IMG/VR virus record: IMGVR_UViG_3300044949_001780
Span: 1 to 26,062 of that record
Origin: a virus
Reading direction: 5' to 3' (one strand)
DNA length: 26,062 bases
The notes below the pieces were generated by a model, which had not been told where the DNA came from, made no database searches, and worked only from the letters and a program-made list of their open reading frames with translations. Shown piece by piece: positions 1 through 6,987 of this stretch (the first letter of the stretch is position 1; every line of letters starts with the position of its first letter). The position numbers and the translations under genes are program-made.

Positions 1-141
1 GAGCGATGTTACCAGGCCGCCGCTGGTTGTGATAGTCGCCGCGTCTAGCGGATTGATGAATAGCTTACGCGCCGATGTTGGGATATTGGCCGGGGTCCAC
101 AACACCGGATCGAGCATGGAGGAATTACCCCACCATTCCAC
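1..141 (-). CDS. Partial virion protein, lectin/tail-fibre-like N-terminus
   Basis: Only the first 47 codons lie in the window; the gene continues past position 1. The reading frame opens at a GTG (141-139) that overlaps the TAG stop of the fibre gene by one base. An AGGAGG ribosome-binding site lies 8 nt upstream, which favours this start over the in-frame ATG at 117. The peptide (MEWWGNSSMLDPVLW at the start, then a segment rich in Ala, Thr and Ser around LDAATITTSG) resembles the N-terminus of phage virion proteins that carry a concanavalin A-like lectin domain; this is pattern memory, not an alignment. It is the last gene of the head/fibre run here, so a structural or receptor-binding role is inferred. 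The function cannot be settled from this fragment. Confidence 0.6.
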   Translation of the reverse strand, partial: MEWWGNSSMLDPVLWTPANIPTSARKLFINPLDAATITTSGGLVTSL

Positions 142-1550
142 TAGCTGGCCCTCCTGCTAGGCAGCGCCACTTTCAACCCGGCGCCTGCAACCGTGGCGCC
201 AATCTGCGTGCAGTGGAAGCTGACCGATGACCCTAGGGCGAATGTGTAGCCGCTCGAAATGAAGGCCGCCGAGAACACCGCGGGCGTGGCTGCTGTGGCG
301 GTGCTGATCTCGGTGGCGTCAATGGTCGGCAGGGTGGCGAAGATCGATGTTCCGCCAATCCGGATGTCGAACTGTGCCACGCTGCCGGTTGGGGCAGTGT
401 TGACCATGAAGATCGGAAGCGCCGTCAGCACTCGCGTTTCCGGCCAGTAAGGCACGGTGACCAGGGTCGCATTCGTCAGGTTCACCGCTTCCCCGGTAAG
501 CGGGATCACAAGCGTGCTCAGCGCCCGCAGCACAGTTCCATCGATCAGCAGCGCGCTATCGGTGCTCAGATGGGTCAGGCTGCCTGCTGAATCGTCCCAG
601 AACAGGATCCGATCGCCGCCAGGGTCATCAGCCCCGAGCACCTGGCCGGACATGCCCAGCACTCCCGACACACTGGCCCCGAGGGTGACCGGATCATGCA
701 CGCTGGCCAGCGGGGCATAGGCTGAACTCCCCTCGGCTGGCGTCAGGTAGCCAGGGTGAGGATCAGCGGCTGCAGCGTGCATCGCCACTGCAGCCGCGGC
801 CGTGCCGGTCGGATCAGCGCCAACGTCTCCAGCGGCTAGGGTCTTGTTCTTCCACTGGCCATCAGCAGCCAACGCCAGGACCTGCCCGGTTGCTGCGCCG
901 CTGATCAGCACGTCATGCAGTTCTTCCAGCTCCTGGCCATTGATCACATTGACGTAGAGAATCCCGCTAGTGCCTGGCCCTTGCTTGATGCAAAAGCCCA
1001 TAAACACACCATGGGCTGGTTGTGTCGGTCGCGTTGATGTAAGCTGTCCGGCTGTTTCGCTCAGCCATGTAATCTGCCCCTCTGTCAGCAGTGGAGTGGT
1101 GACTCCTGCTAGAAGTCCATGGGTGATAACTATGCCGTCGCTGTTGTGCGCGGCGGTTGCATACATCAGTCCTATAGTCCGCGCCGCTGTTGCCTCGGTA
1201 GATGCGTCTGCCGCCGCGACAGTTGGACTAGTGCCAGAGCTTCCAGTCACATAGACCGCCGTGCCAATCGCCAGGGCTCCCCCGCTGTTGTTGCGCACAG
1301 CCAGCAACGTAGGGACCGGCGCACCTATCGCAACCTTGCCGGCCAGAGCCGTGGCCGTCGCCGTGCTGATCGGCTTGTTCGCGTCGCTGGTGTTGTCGAC
1401 GTTCGACAGACCTACCGTCGTCTTCGTCGCCAGGCCAGCAATAGCAGAGGCCGCGGCATCAACTGTGACGCCGGCCTGATCCATTGGCACCCGTTCGGTG
1501 CCGGTCAGCGCTGCTGCGTTGGGTAGACCTGTGATCGTAACGTCTGCCAT
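141..1550 (-). CDS. Phage fibre-like structural protein (head or tail fibre)
   Basis: This 469-aa protein is very rich in Ala, Thr, Ser and Gly, as fibrous virion proteins are. Residues about 45-62 (GLSNVDNTSDANKPIS) match a motif that recurs in many phage tail-fibre proteins. A second segment (HAAAADPHPGYLTP, about residue 258 onward) is also typical of fibre shafts. The C-terminal about 120 residues look like a separate beta-rich domain. The start ATG at 1550 has an AAGGA ribosome-binding site and lies 4 nt after the stop of the head-tail joining gene. The position right after head-completion genes, with no tail tube or tape-measure gene in between, makes a capsid (head) fibre as possible as a tail fibre. 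Adhesion or receptor binding is inferred; the exact virion location is unknown. Confidence 0.7.
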   Translation of the reverse strand: MADVTITGLPNAAALTGTERVPMDQAGVTVDAAASAIAGLATKTTVGLSNVDNTSDANKPISTATATALAGKVAIGAPVPTLLAVRNNSGGALAIGTAVYVTGSSGTSPTVAAADASTEATAARTIGLMYATAAHNSDGIVITHGLLAGVTTPLLTEGQITWLSETAGQLTSTRPTQPAHGVFMGFCIKQGPGTSGILYVNVINGQELEELHDVLISGAATGQVLALAADGQWKNKTLAAGDVGADPTGTAAAAVAMHAAAADPHPGYLTPAEGSSAYAPLASVHDPVTLGASVSGVLGMSGQVLGADDPGGDRILFWDDSAGSLTHLSTDSALLIDGTVLRALSTLVIPLTGEAVNLTNATLVTVPYWPETRVLTALPIFMVNTAPTGSVAQFDIRIGGTSIFATLPTIDATEISTATAATPAVFSAAFISSGYTFALGSSVSFHCTQIGATVAGAGLKVALPSRRAS

Positions 1551-1554
1551 GTCC

Positions 1555-2217
1555 TTAGGTTAGGGTGATCAGATTGCGACCATCGAGCGTCACCAGGTGC
1601 AGACCGCTCAGCGTGGTCAGATAGGTAAAGCCCTCCACCTTCGCCAGCGGCACCCGACACAATGCGCCATCATCAAACAGCATAGGCTGTTGTTCGGCTT
1701 TGTAGTTGCTACCATCTACAGTAATTGAATCGCCGTAGTTCAATCCACCGAATAGCTGTGTTGGCACGGTCAGCAGGTAGTCGATCATCACCACCTCCCC
1801 GCCCATCACAACCTCGCTGTCTACGTCTAGGATACCCACCCCCGACGTTGCGCCGGCTGTGACGGGAACGCCGAACCCCTGCAGATCCAGGAAGACCGAC
1901 AGATCATCCTTGCCCAGGATCGGGATACCATCGGGCCTGGACAGTTGGATGGTGCAGAATGCGCCATCATCCAACCGCGATGGCTCGCGCTCGACCGTAT
2001 AGCTATTGCCGTCAACTACGATGGCATCGCCATACTTCAGGTTGCCGAACAATGCAGTTTGCACCGTTAGCACATAGCGGATCATCACGGCATCGCTGCC
2101 GAGGATCATCTCGCTGTTTGCATCAGGGATCCCCACGCCAGAAACGGCCCCGGCTGTCACACTGACGCCGGGGCCGCTAAGGTCGAGGAAGGCCGTCAGG
2201 TCCTCGGCAAAGGCCAT
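1555..2217 (-). CDS. Head-tail joining protein, two tandem gpFII-like domains
   Basis: The 220-aa product consists of two copies of one domain of about 97 residues (1-97 and 98-194), followed by a short tail of about 25 residues. By eye roughly half of the aligned positions are identical, including VTAGA.SGVGI, VMI.Y.LTV, LFG.L.YGD and the DDGA segment. Each copy has the layout of the lambda gpFII family: a start such as MAF.EDL..FLD, then a beta strand pattern ending in GD.I.VDG..Y. These proteins cap the head connector and provide the tail attachment surface. Normal family members are about 100-120 aa with one domain, so this is a duplicated form. The ATG overlaps the stop of the preceding 55-aa gene by one base. 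Position after the capsid gene fits the assignment; the family is inferred from pattern. Confidence 0.65.
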   Translation of the reverse strand: MAFAEDLTAFLDLSGPGVSVTAGAVSGVGIPDANSEMILGSDAVMIRYVLTVQTALFGNLKYGDAIVVDGNSYTVEREPSRLDDGAFCTIQLSRPDGIPILGKDDLSVFLDLQGFGVPVTAGATSGVGILDVDSEVVMGGEVVMIDYLLTVPTQLFGGLNYGDSITVDGSNYKAEQQPMLFDDGALCRVPLAKVEGFTYLTTLSGLHLVTLDGRNLITLT

Positions 2218-2384
2218 CAGTCCTTCGGATCGGGCTTGCCTTTTTGGACGGCTGCAACCAGCTCGACCACTCCAAGTGCCACCAGGACGGCGGCGGCTTC
2301 AGGTGGCAGAGTTACTTCGTCGCCGTCCTGGTAACGGGTCCCGTCGTGATCAACGGGACCGAGAACCACAACATGCCGGGCCAT
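2217..2384 (-). CDS. Small conserved phage protein after the major capsid gene (55 aa)
   Basis: This short gene fills the space between the major capsid gene (stop ends at 2387, 2 nt away) and the joining protein (one-base overlap), so translational coupling on both sides supports it. The product begins MARHVVVLGPVDHDG and continues with an acidic turn (RYQDGDEVTLPPE), an Ala/Val-rich helix, and a Lys-rich C-terminus ending KGKPDPKD. Small proteins of this shape are common directly after capsid genes in phages. They are proposed to help head completion, but I cannot name a proven function. No membrane segment or catalytic motif is visible. Confidence 0.65.
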   Translation of the reverse strand: MARHVVVLGPVDHDGTRYQDGDEVTLPPEAAAVLVALGVVELVAAVQKGKPDPKD

Positions 2385-2386
2385 GA

Positions 2387-3349
2387 TCAGGCCACCACGT
2401 TGGAGAACAGGTAGCCGACATCAGATGCCGCGACGATCTCATTAACCGATTCGCCCACTCTGACCCGCTGAGCACCGCGAAGACCCACCTCAGGGGCGGG
2501 AATGGTGCCGCTAACTCGGCTGCCATATTCGGCGGTATAGCCAAAGCTGATCGCGTTGCCGCGAATGCTGGCGATCGGGTTTAGGTGCATAAAGGCCATG
2601 TGCTTACCCCATACCCTGCTCAGGGTTGCAGTCTGACCGGGCTTGGCGGTGTTGATCCAGCTTTCGCCCACCAGAATCTGGTCAAGCTCCAGCAGATCAG
2701 CCAGGGCCTGCACGGTCGCCGGAGCGCCTGCAGAATCCACGGTGCCGCTGTTACCAGCGCTAGAAGGCGCCAGCGCTGCGGTGATCTTGGGATGGACCCG
2801 CAGCTTGGAAAATGCCAAACGGCCAATAACACCAGTTTTTGGACGCACTAGCATTCCATCAAGCGCAGCCATGATGGCGCTATAAGGGTCGGAGTTGGTA
2901 TAGTCCGACCATTGAGAAGTACCGCTTAATGTAGCGCGATTGGCGACCGGATAGGTGCTGGAATTAAACACCAAATCCGCTACACGCTTTTCGCGGTCCA
3001 ATGCGATCAGCTCGGTGAGACCTTCAACAGCACGCCCCAGCGGATCGTAACCAGGAGGCGCCGAGTTGATGTCTTCGTTCGGAACCACATCATCAAGGCC
3101 GTAATCCTTGACGAAACCGGCCACCTCAGTCCCGCCAAACTGGACCTCGTTTGGCACGCCCTTACGGCCTACCATGGTTTCAGGGACGGTGAACATCTCG
3201 TCCTTGTTGAATTGCAGCCATTTGAACTCACGGCTGCCAACAGGGATGCGAGGCAGGACTAGATCGGCAATGTAGGCGCGGTTGGTGTAGGCAAGCGCGA
3301 TTGCCGTCAGCTCTTGCTGTACGGGAAATGGAAAGTTCTGGAAGGCCAT
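2387..3349 (-). CDS. Major capsid protein (HK97-fold type)
   Basis: This 320-aa protein has the features of a widespread phage major capsid family: an N-terminal segment on entry into the particle (LVLPRIPVGSREFKW, about residues 30-45), a conserved VGRKG.PNEV stretch near residue 61, a DYGLDD.VP segment near 82, TLSGTSQWSDY near 139, and RVWGKHMAF near 245. It forms the icosahedral shell. The start ATG has a GAGGAT ribosome-binding site 7-8 nt upstream. It sits between the decoration protein and the 55-aa gene, the expected lambda-like position. There is no long N-terminal delta domain; scaffolding may be supplied by the C-terminal part of the S49 protease gene product. Capsid identity is confident, but the exact subfamily is from recognition, not a search. 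Confidence 0.85.
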   Translation of the reverse strand: MAFQNFPFPVQQELTAIALAYTNRAYIADLVLPRIPVGSREFKWLQFNKDEMFTVPETMVGRKGVPNEVQFGGTEVAGFVKDYGLDDVVPNEDINSAPPGYDPLGRAVEGLTELIALDREKRVADLVFNSSTYPVANRATLSGTSQWSDYTNSDPYSAIMAALDGMLVRPKTGVIGRLAFSKLRVHPKITAALAPSSAGNSGTVDSAGAPATVQALADLLELDQILVGESWINTAKPGQTATLSRVWGKHMAFMHLNPIASIRGNAISFGYTAEYGSRVSGTIPAPEVGLRGAQRVRVGESVNEIVAASDVGYLFSNVVA

Positions 3350-3371
3350 GGGTTAATCCTCAGGTGATAGG

Positions 3372-3752
3372 TCAGCCCTGGAACGATCCAGGAACGAGAA
3401 GCACAGGGGCTTTGTCCCCTGAAACAGCGGAAGTCAGGGCGATCCCGGCAGTCCGCACGTTTGCGCCGGCCGATGCAGTCGCAGCAATGGCACGACCGCT
3501 TGAATCGCTGATCACCAATCCGCCGCGGGTGACGTTGCCGCCGAACTCGACGGTGGCAATCTCGGTGAGCACCACATCCAGCCGCTCGCCGGAGGCGCAT
3601 CCCACATCATCGGAAACACCGACAATGGAATCAGCCGCGGCGGCGCCTTGAATCACGGTGCGATCATCGGCGCCAAACTTGATGAACCGGTTGGGGCTGA
3701 TAGCGGCACCAGCCAGAAAAGCCTTGATTAAACCTTGGTTGCGGAGAGTCAT
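3372..3752 (-). CDS. Head decoration (capsid cement) protein, DUF2190/gpD-like
   Basis: This is a 126-aa small beta-rich protein. The N-terminus (LRNQGLIKAF..GAAISP.RFIKFGADD) and the segment NVTRGGLVISDSSGRAIAAT (about residues 73-92) are typical of the DUF2190-type cement proteins that bind the outside of expanded capsids and stabilise them after DNA packaging. It lies between the S49 protease and the major capsid gene, the same place as lambda D between C and E. No strong ribosome-binding site precedes the ATG. An alternative would be a generic small head protein, but motif and position agree. Confidence 0.75.
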   Translation of the reverse strand: MTLRNQGLIKAFLAGAAISPNRFIKFGADDRTVIQGAAAADSIVGVSDDVGCASGERLDVVLTEIATVEFGGNVTRGGLVISDSSGRAIAATASAGANVRTAGIALTSAVSGDKAPVLLVPGSFQG

Positions 3753-3763
3753 GGCAGAATCCG

Positions 3764-5092
3764 TCAGTTGGAAAGTTGACGCCGTGCTTGTGCCACAGCA
3801 TCGGTGGCGGAGATCGTTCGACCTTCGGCGCGGGCTTTGGCGGTGATCTCGCGAGCGGTTTTGGCCAGTTCCTGCGCGCTTAGTTCAGGCTTGCTGGAAG
3901 CGACGGCCTCAATCTGAGCCTCTGGCGCCGGGGCATAGGCCACCGGTGCAGGCGCCTCAGTCAGCCTTACGGCTGCTTGATTGGCGCGGATCTCACGCTC
4001 AGCCGCGACCACGGCTACAGCAGCTTCAGGGCCGGTGGTGCGACCATCGGCGGCCAGCTGCTCGATCAGCGCCTCATGGCCCGGCATCGCCTGAGACCTG
4101 ACGGCAGCAATCCGATCGCGCTCGGAAATGGCGCCCTCAGCACGCAGCACCGCCGCGGCTTCAGGATTGGCAGACGCCCATTCCTGGGCCTGCTCGATTG
4201 GGGTTTGGGGAGAATCCATGGAGAGGATGGCGGAGGATACGGAGCGCCCAACAGGCGAGGCGCTGGAATTGAGCAGGCTAATGATCTCTTCCATGCTAGC
4301 AATACGATCCGCTAACCCAGCGTCTACAGCTTGCTGGCCAATGAACATTCGCCCATCTGCCATCCGCTCCAATACATCAGCCTGGGAAGTGCCGCGATTG
4401 GCGGCAATGTCTTCGACAAATTGAGAATAGAGATAATCCACCTGGTCTTGAATGACTGCCTGTCCTGTTTCAGTCAGTGGCCCATATTGGCTGGCGGCGC
4501 GTTTGAACTTGCCTGCCACGATCTCCGTGGTCTTGATGCCCATAGCCTGCTCGCGCTGGCTTACATCCACGTGGGTTGCAACGACGCCAATACTGCCAGC
4601 CTGGGAAGTCCCCGAATCCAACACCACCAGATCGGCAGCCGTGCCGATCCATGCCCCAGCGCTTGCCATCATGCCCTGGATCAGCGTAGCGATCGGCTTT
4701 ACGCCTCGCACTGCTCGAACTGCAGCGGCGGCGGCTTGTGTTCCTGCAACGGTTCCGCCTGGTGTGTCGGCCAGGATCAAAATGGACTTTACCGCTGGAT
4801 CTGCTGCAGCGGCCCTCACATCGCGGGCGAACAGCTCGGTCGAAGTGCCGCCGCTCATGTTGGCCATTAGGTTCATGCGCTGTCCCAGCACGCCCCGCAA
4901 TGGAATCAGCGCGGTTCCATTGCGCACCTCATAGGGTTCCGACTCGTTGGCCAACGGCCGGCCTATACGTGCCTCGATCGCTGGAATGTCCAGTTCGTCA
5001 CCGCGGACTCTGGCAGCGTAGATCGCTTGGATTTCTTCCAGTCGATTGGGCACGATCGCCCATGGTGAATTGAGAACGTCGAGAATGCTCAT
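3764..5092 (-). CDS. S49/ClpP-like capsid maturation protease with scaffold-like C-terminus
   Basis: This is a 442-aa protein of the SppA/lambda gpC family. Residues about 60-275 form the ClpP-like fold: a beta strand and helix unit (SILILADTPGGTVAG, 103-117), the nucleophile in MMASAGAW (Ser144), a conserved turn (SQAGSIGVV, 163-171), and the general-base lysine in AGKFKRAAS (Lys197). It cleaves capsid-assembly proteins inside the procapsid. From about residue 290 the sequence changes to Ala-, Glu- and Gln-rich, probably helical, resembling the lambda C/Nu3 arrangement where the C-terminal part is the scaffold. An internal Met292 could be a separate scaffold start, but no good ribosome-binding site precedes it. 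The ATG overlaps the portal stop by 4 nt (ATGA), implying coupled translation. Confidence 0.85.
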   Translation of the reverse strand: MSILDVLNSPWAIVPNRLEEIQAIYAARVRGDELDIPAIEARIGRPLANESEPYEVRNGTALIPLRGVLGQRMNLMANMSGGTSTELFARDVRAAAADPAVKSILILADTPGGTVAGTQAAAAAVRAVRGVKPIATLIQGMMASAGAWIGTAADLVVLDSGTSQAGSIGVVATHVDVSQREQAMGIKTTEIVAGKFKRAASQYGPLTETGQAVIQDQVDYLYSQFVEDIAANRGTSQADVLERMADGRMFIGQQAVDAGLADRIASMEEIISLLNSSASPVGRSVSSAILSMDSPQTPIEQAQEWASANPEAAAVLRAEGAISERDRIAAVRSQAMPGHEALIEQLAADGRTTGPEAAVAVVAAEREIRANQAAVRLTEAPAPVAYAPAPEAQIEAVASSKPELSAQELAKTAREITAKARAEGRTISATDAVAQARRQLSN

Positions 5093-6744
5093 GGCGTCAG
5101 GGTAGCAACAGACGGCAATGGAGCCGCCGCGGCCGAATCGGGAGGCGCAGCGCCTAACGGCAGTGGCAGCTGTTGAGCTGTGGCAGCATCAGCCGGAGGG
5201 GGAACAGGCGCTGCGCCAGGCGCTGCACCGATCGGAGCCTGCAAGCCATCACGCACGCGATCACCAACCTCTCGCGCTCGCTGGCGGTGCTTCTGCTCCC
5301 AATCGCCACCGTCATAGGCCACGATCTCCTCTGCCAAGGTCGTTTGGCCTAGCTCGATGCGCTTGCCTGCTGCCATGGCTTCCTTCATCGGATCGAGAGC
5401 GCCGGGACCATCGCCACACCAAGTAGCACCGCACCAGGCCGCACGAATGAAAGGATCAGAGAAAAAGCCAGGCGCCTGGATAATACCCAGTGCTACAGCG
5501 TCAGCTAGCCACTCTTCATAGATTGGCTGGCACATGCGGCGCGCTAGCCATGCACGTTCAATCTTCCATGTGCGCCATGCGTCCATCAATGCTGCACGGC
5601 TAGCAGAATAGGAAGCGTTGAAGGCTTTGGCTAACACCTCCTTTGGCATGTTTAAGCCCATGCTGCAGATATTCAGCATGGCCCCAAAAAAGGGGTCGAA
5701 GTTGGGATTTGGTCTGCCTGGGGTGGGGCTGCTGATGCTTTCGCCTGGCATCAAGTTGATAGCCTTTCCGCTGTCAATTGCGCCATCCCATTGGCTGGCG
5801 GAGGCGATTACTTTTTTACGTTCATCATCGGTAAGAATATCGTTGAACGCTTCAGCGTCCATGGTCAAAAACAGCGCCATTGCTGCGCTATTTACTGCCG
5901 CGTCTACCTCAGCATCCGAGTAACGGGTAAGCTGCTTAATGGTGGCAATAATCGGCGCAAGGATTGGCGTTCCCCTTGTCTGCCCTGGCCGTTTTTGTTT
6001 TTTCAAGTGCAGCACGTTGCGCCGACCAGACTCGCCTCGAATCTCTACAGTCGTCCACTTGTTAGACGGGCCTGAGATAATCCTGCCCGGATGGTATCGG
6101 GAAACGTGAATCCGCACCGGCTCGCCGTCTTCGGCTCGTTCTACGCCATCAACTAGCGTACTGGTATTGGATCGATTGTCAGGATTGCTGACCCGATGCG
6201 CTTCTATGATTTGCGTTGCAAGTCTAAACGGCCAACCATCACGCGATTTGCCGCTAAGCAATACGAACGAATCACCAGAAACGTCATGGCTTCTTAGCGC
6301 TAGTTCCTGCTGTTCATAAAAGTCCAGTTCGCCATGCGCATCGGCATACGGTGAACCGGCCCACATCGCAAACCGTCGTTCTGTGAACGATTGCCATGTG
6401 CTAGCCTCTTCATCGCTTAGCCCCAATTCCTCCGCATCGATCCGGCTTTGGAGGCTTAGGCCGGTTCCGACAATGTGAGAAACGCGAGTAGCAATTGCTC
6501 CAGTCGCTACCGGTGCTGTGCGCTCTAGGTCGCCAGAGAAAGCCCGAAGATCGGCTAGTTCATACTGTGCGACGCCATCGGCATCTAGCGACTGCGGGCG
6601 CCACAACGCAAACCGCGGCGATTGCGCCATCTGGCTGGCGCCTGTCATGCCACCAAACCCTAGCGCCATCGATTCCCCCATGGCCAGGCGGTTAACCTCA
6701 GCAGGCAAGGGCTGCCGTTTTGCTGGCTTGCGACGTTTGCCCAT
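5089..6744 (-). CDS. Portal protein, lambda gpB family
   Basis: The 551-aa product forms the dodecameric ring at the capsid vertex through which DNA enters and leaves. Lambda-portal hallmarks are visible: a conserved N-terminal region (LADLRAFSGDLERTAPVATGAI), the SGDSFVLL strand, the wing and stem region, and the signature FNASYSASRAALMDAWRTWK at about residues 375-395. The C-terminal about 55 residues are Pro/Ala-rich and disordered-looking. I chose ATG at 6744 because it has GAGG 8 nt upstream; an in-frame GTG at 6753 would overlap the preceding stop and lacks a site. It follows the gpW/DUF6148-like gene and overlaps the protease start by 4 nt. Length is close to lambda gpB (533 aa). Confidence 0.88.
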   Translation of the reverse strand: MGKRRKPAKRQPLPAEVNRLAMGESMALGFGGMTGASQMAQSPRFALWRPQSLDADGVAQYELADLRAFSGDLERTAPVATGAIATRVSHIVGTGLSLQSRIDAEELGLSDEEASTWQSFTERRFAMWAGSPYADAHGELDFYEQQELALRSHDVSGDSFVLLSGKSRDGWPFRLATQIIEAHRVSNPDNRSNTSTLVDGVERAEDGEPVRIHVSRYHPGRIISGPSNKWTTVEIRGESGRRNVLHLKKQKRPGQTRGTPILAPIIATIKQLTRYSDAEVDAAVNSAAMALFLTMDAEAFNDILTDDERKKVIASASQWDGAIDSGKAINLMPGESISSPTPGRPNPNFDPFFGAMLNICSMGLNMPKEVLAKAFNASYSASRAALMDAWRTWKIERAWLARRMCQPIYEEWLADAVALGIIQAPGFFSDPFIRAAWCGATWCGDGPGALDPMKEAMAAGKRIELGQTTLAEEIVAYDGGDWEQKHRQRAREVGDRVRDGLQAPIGAAPGAAPVPPPADAATAQQLPLPLGAAPPDSAAAAPLPSVATLTP

Positions 6745-6746
6745 TG

Positions 6747-6974
6747 TCACCACCTCGGGCTAGGGGTCAAGGACCGACCACGGCCGCTGTTGCTGGCAGA
6801 CAATTCCTTAACCCGGCGGTTCCATAGATCGATGCCGGCCTGGACCTCTGCCAGGTCAGCCAGCCGTAGCTTACGGCCTGCGATCACATATTCCTGTTTC
6901 GCTAGGATCGCCGCCTCAGCGTCTAGGTAGAGCTGAAGGCGTGCGGTAGCGGTGCTCAGATCGATTCCTGCCAT
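6747..6974 (-). CDS. gpW/DUF6148-like small head-tail connector protein
   Basis: The 75-aa product starts MAGIDLSTATARLQLYLDAE and contains an AGRKLRLADLAEVQAGIDLW segment, the pattern of DUF6148 proteins that occupy the lambda W position between large terminase and portal. In lambda, W stabilises the filled head and is needed for tail attachment. I chose ATG at 6974 because homologous proteins begin with this MAGI-type helix and it lies 13 nt after the terminase stop; a TTG at 7013 would extend into the terminase gene without a ribosome-binding site. The C-terminus is basic (SGRGRSLTPSPRW). The family name is from recognition; the role is inferred from position. Confidence 0.7.
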   Translation of the reverse strand: MAGIDLSTATARLQLYLDAEAAILAKQEYVIAGRKLRLADLAEVQAGIDLWNRRVKELSASNSGRGRSLTPSPRW

Positions 6975-6987
6975 GCTCTCAGCATAC

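Noticed and set aside
4217-4219. Internal start of a separate scaffold gene at Met292 of the protease
   Set aside because: No ribosome-binding site upstream, so not listed as a separate gene; kept only as a possibility.
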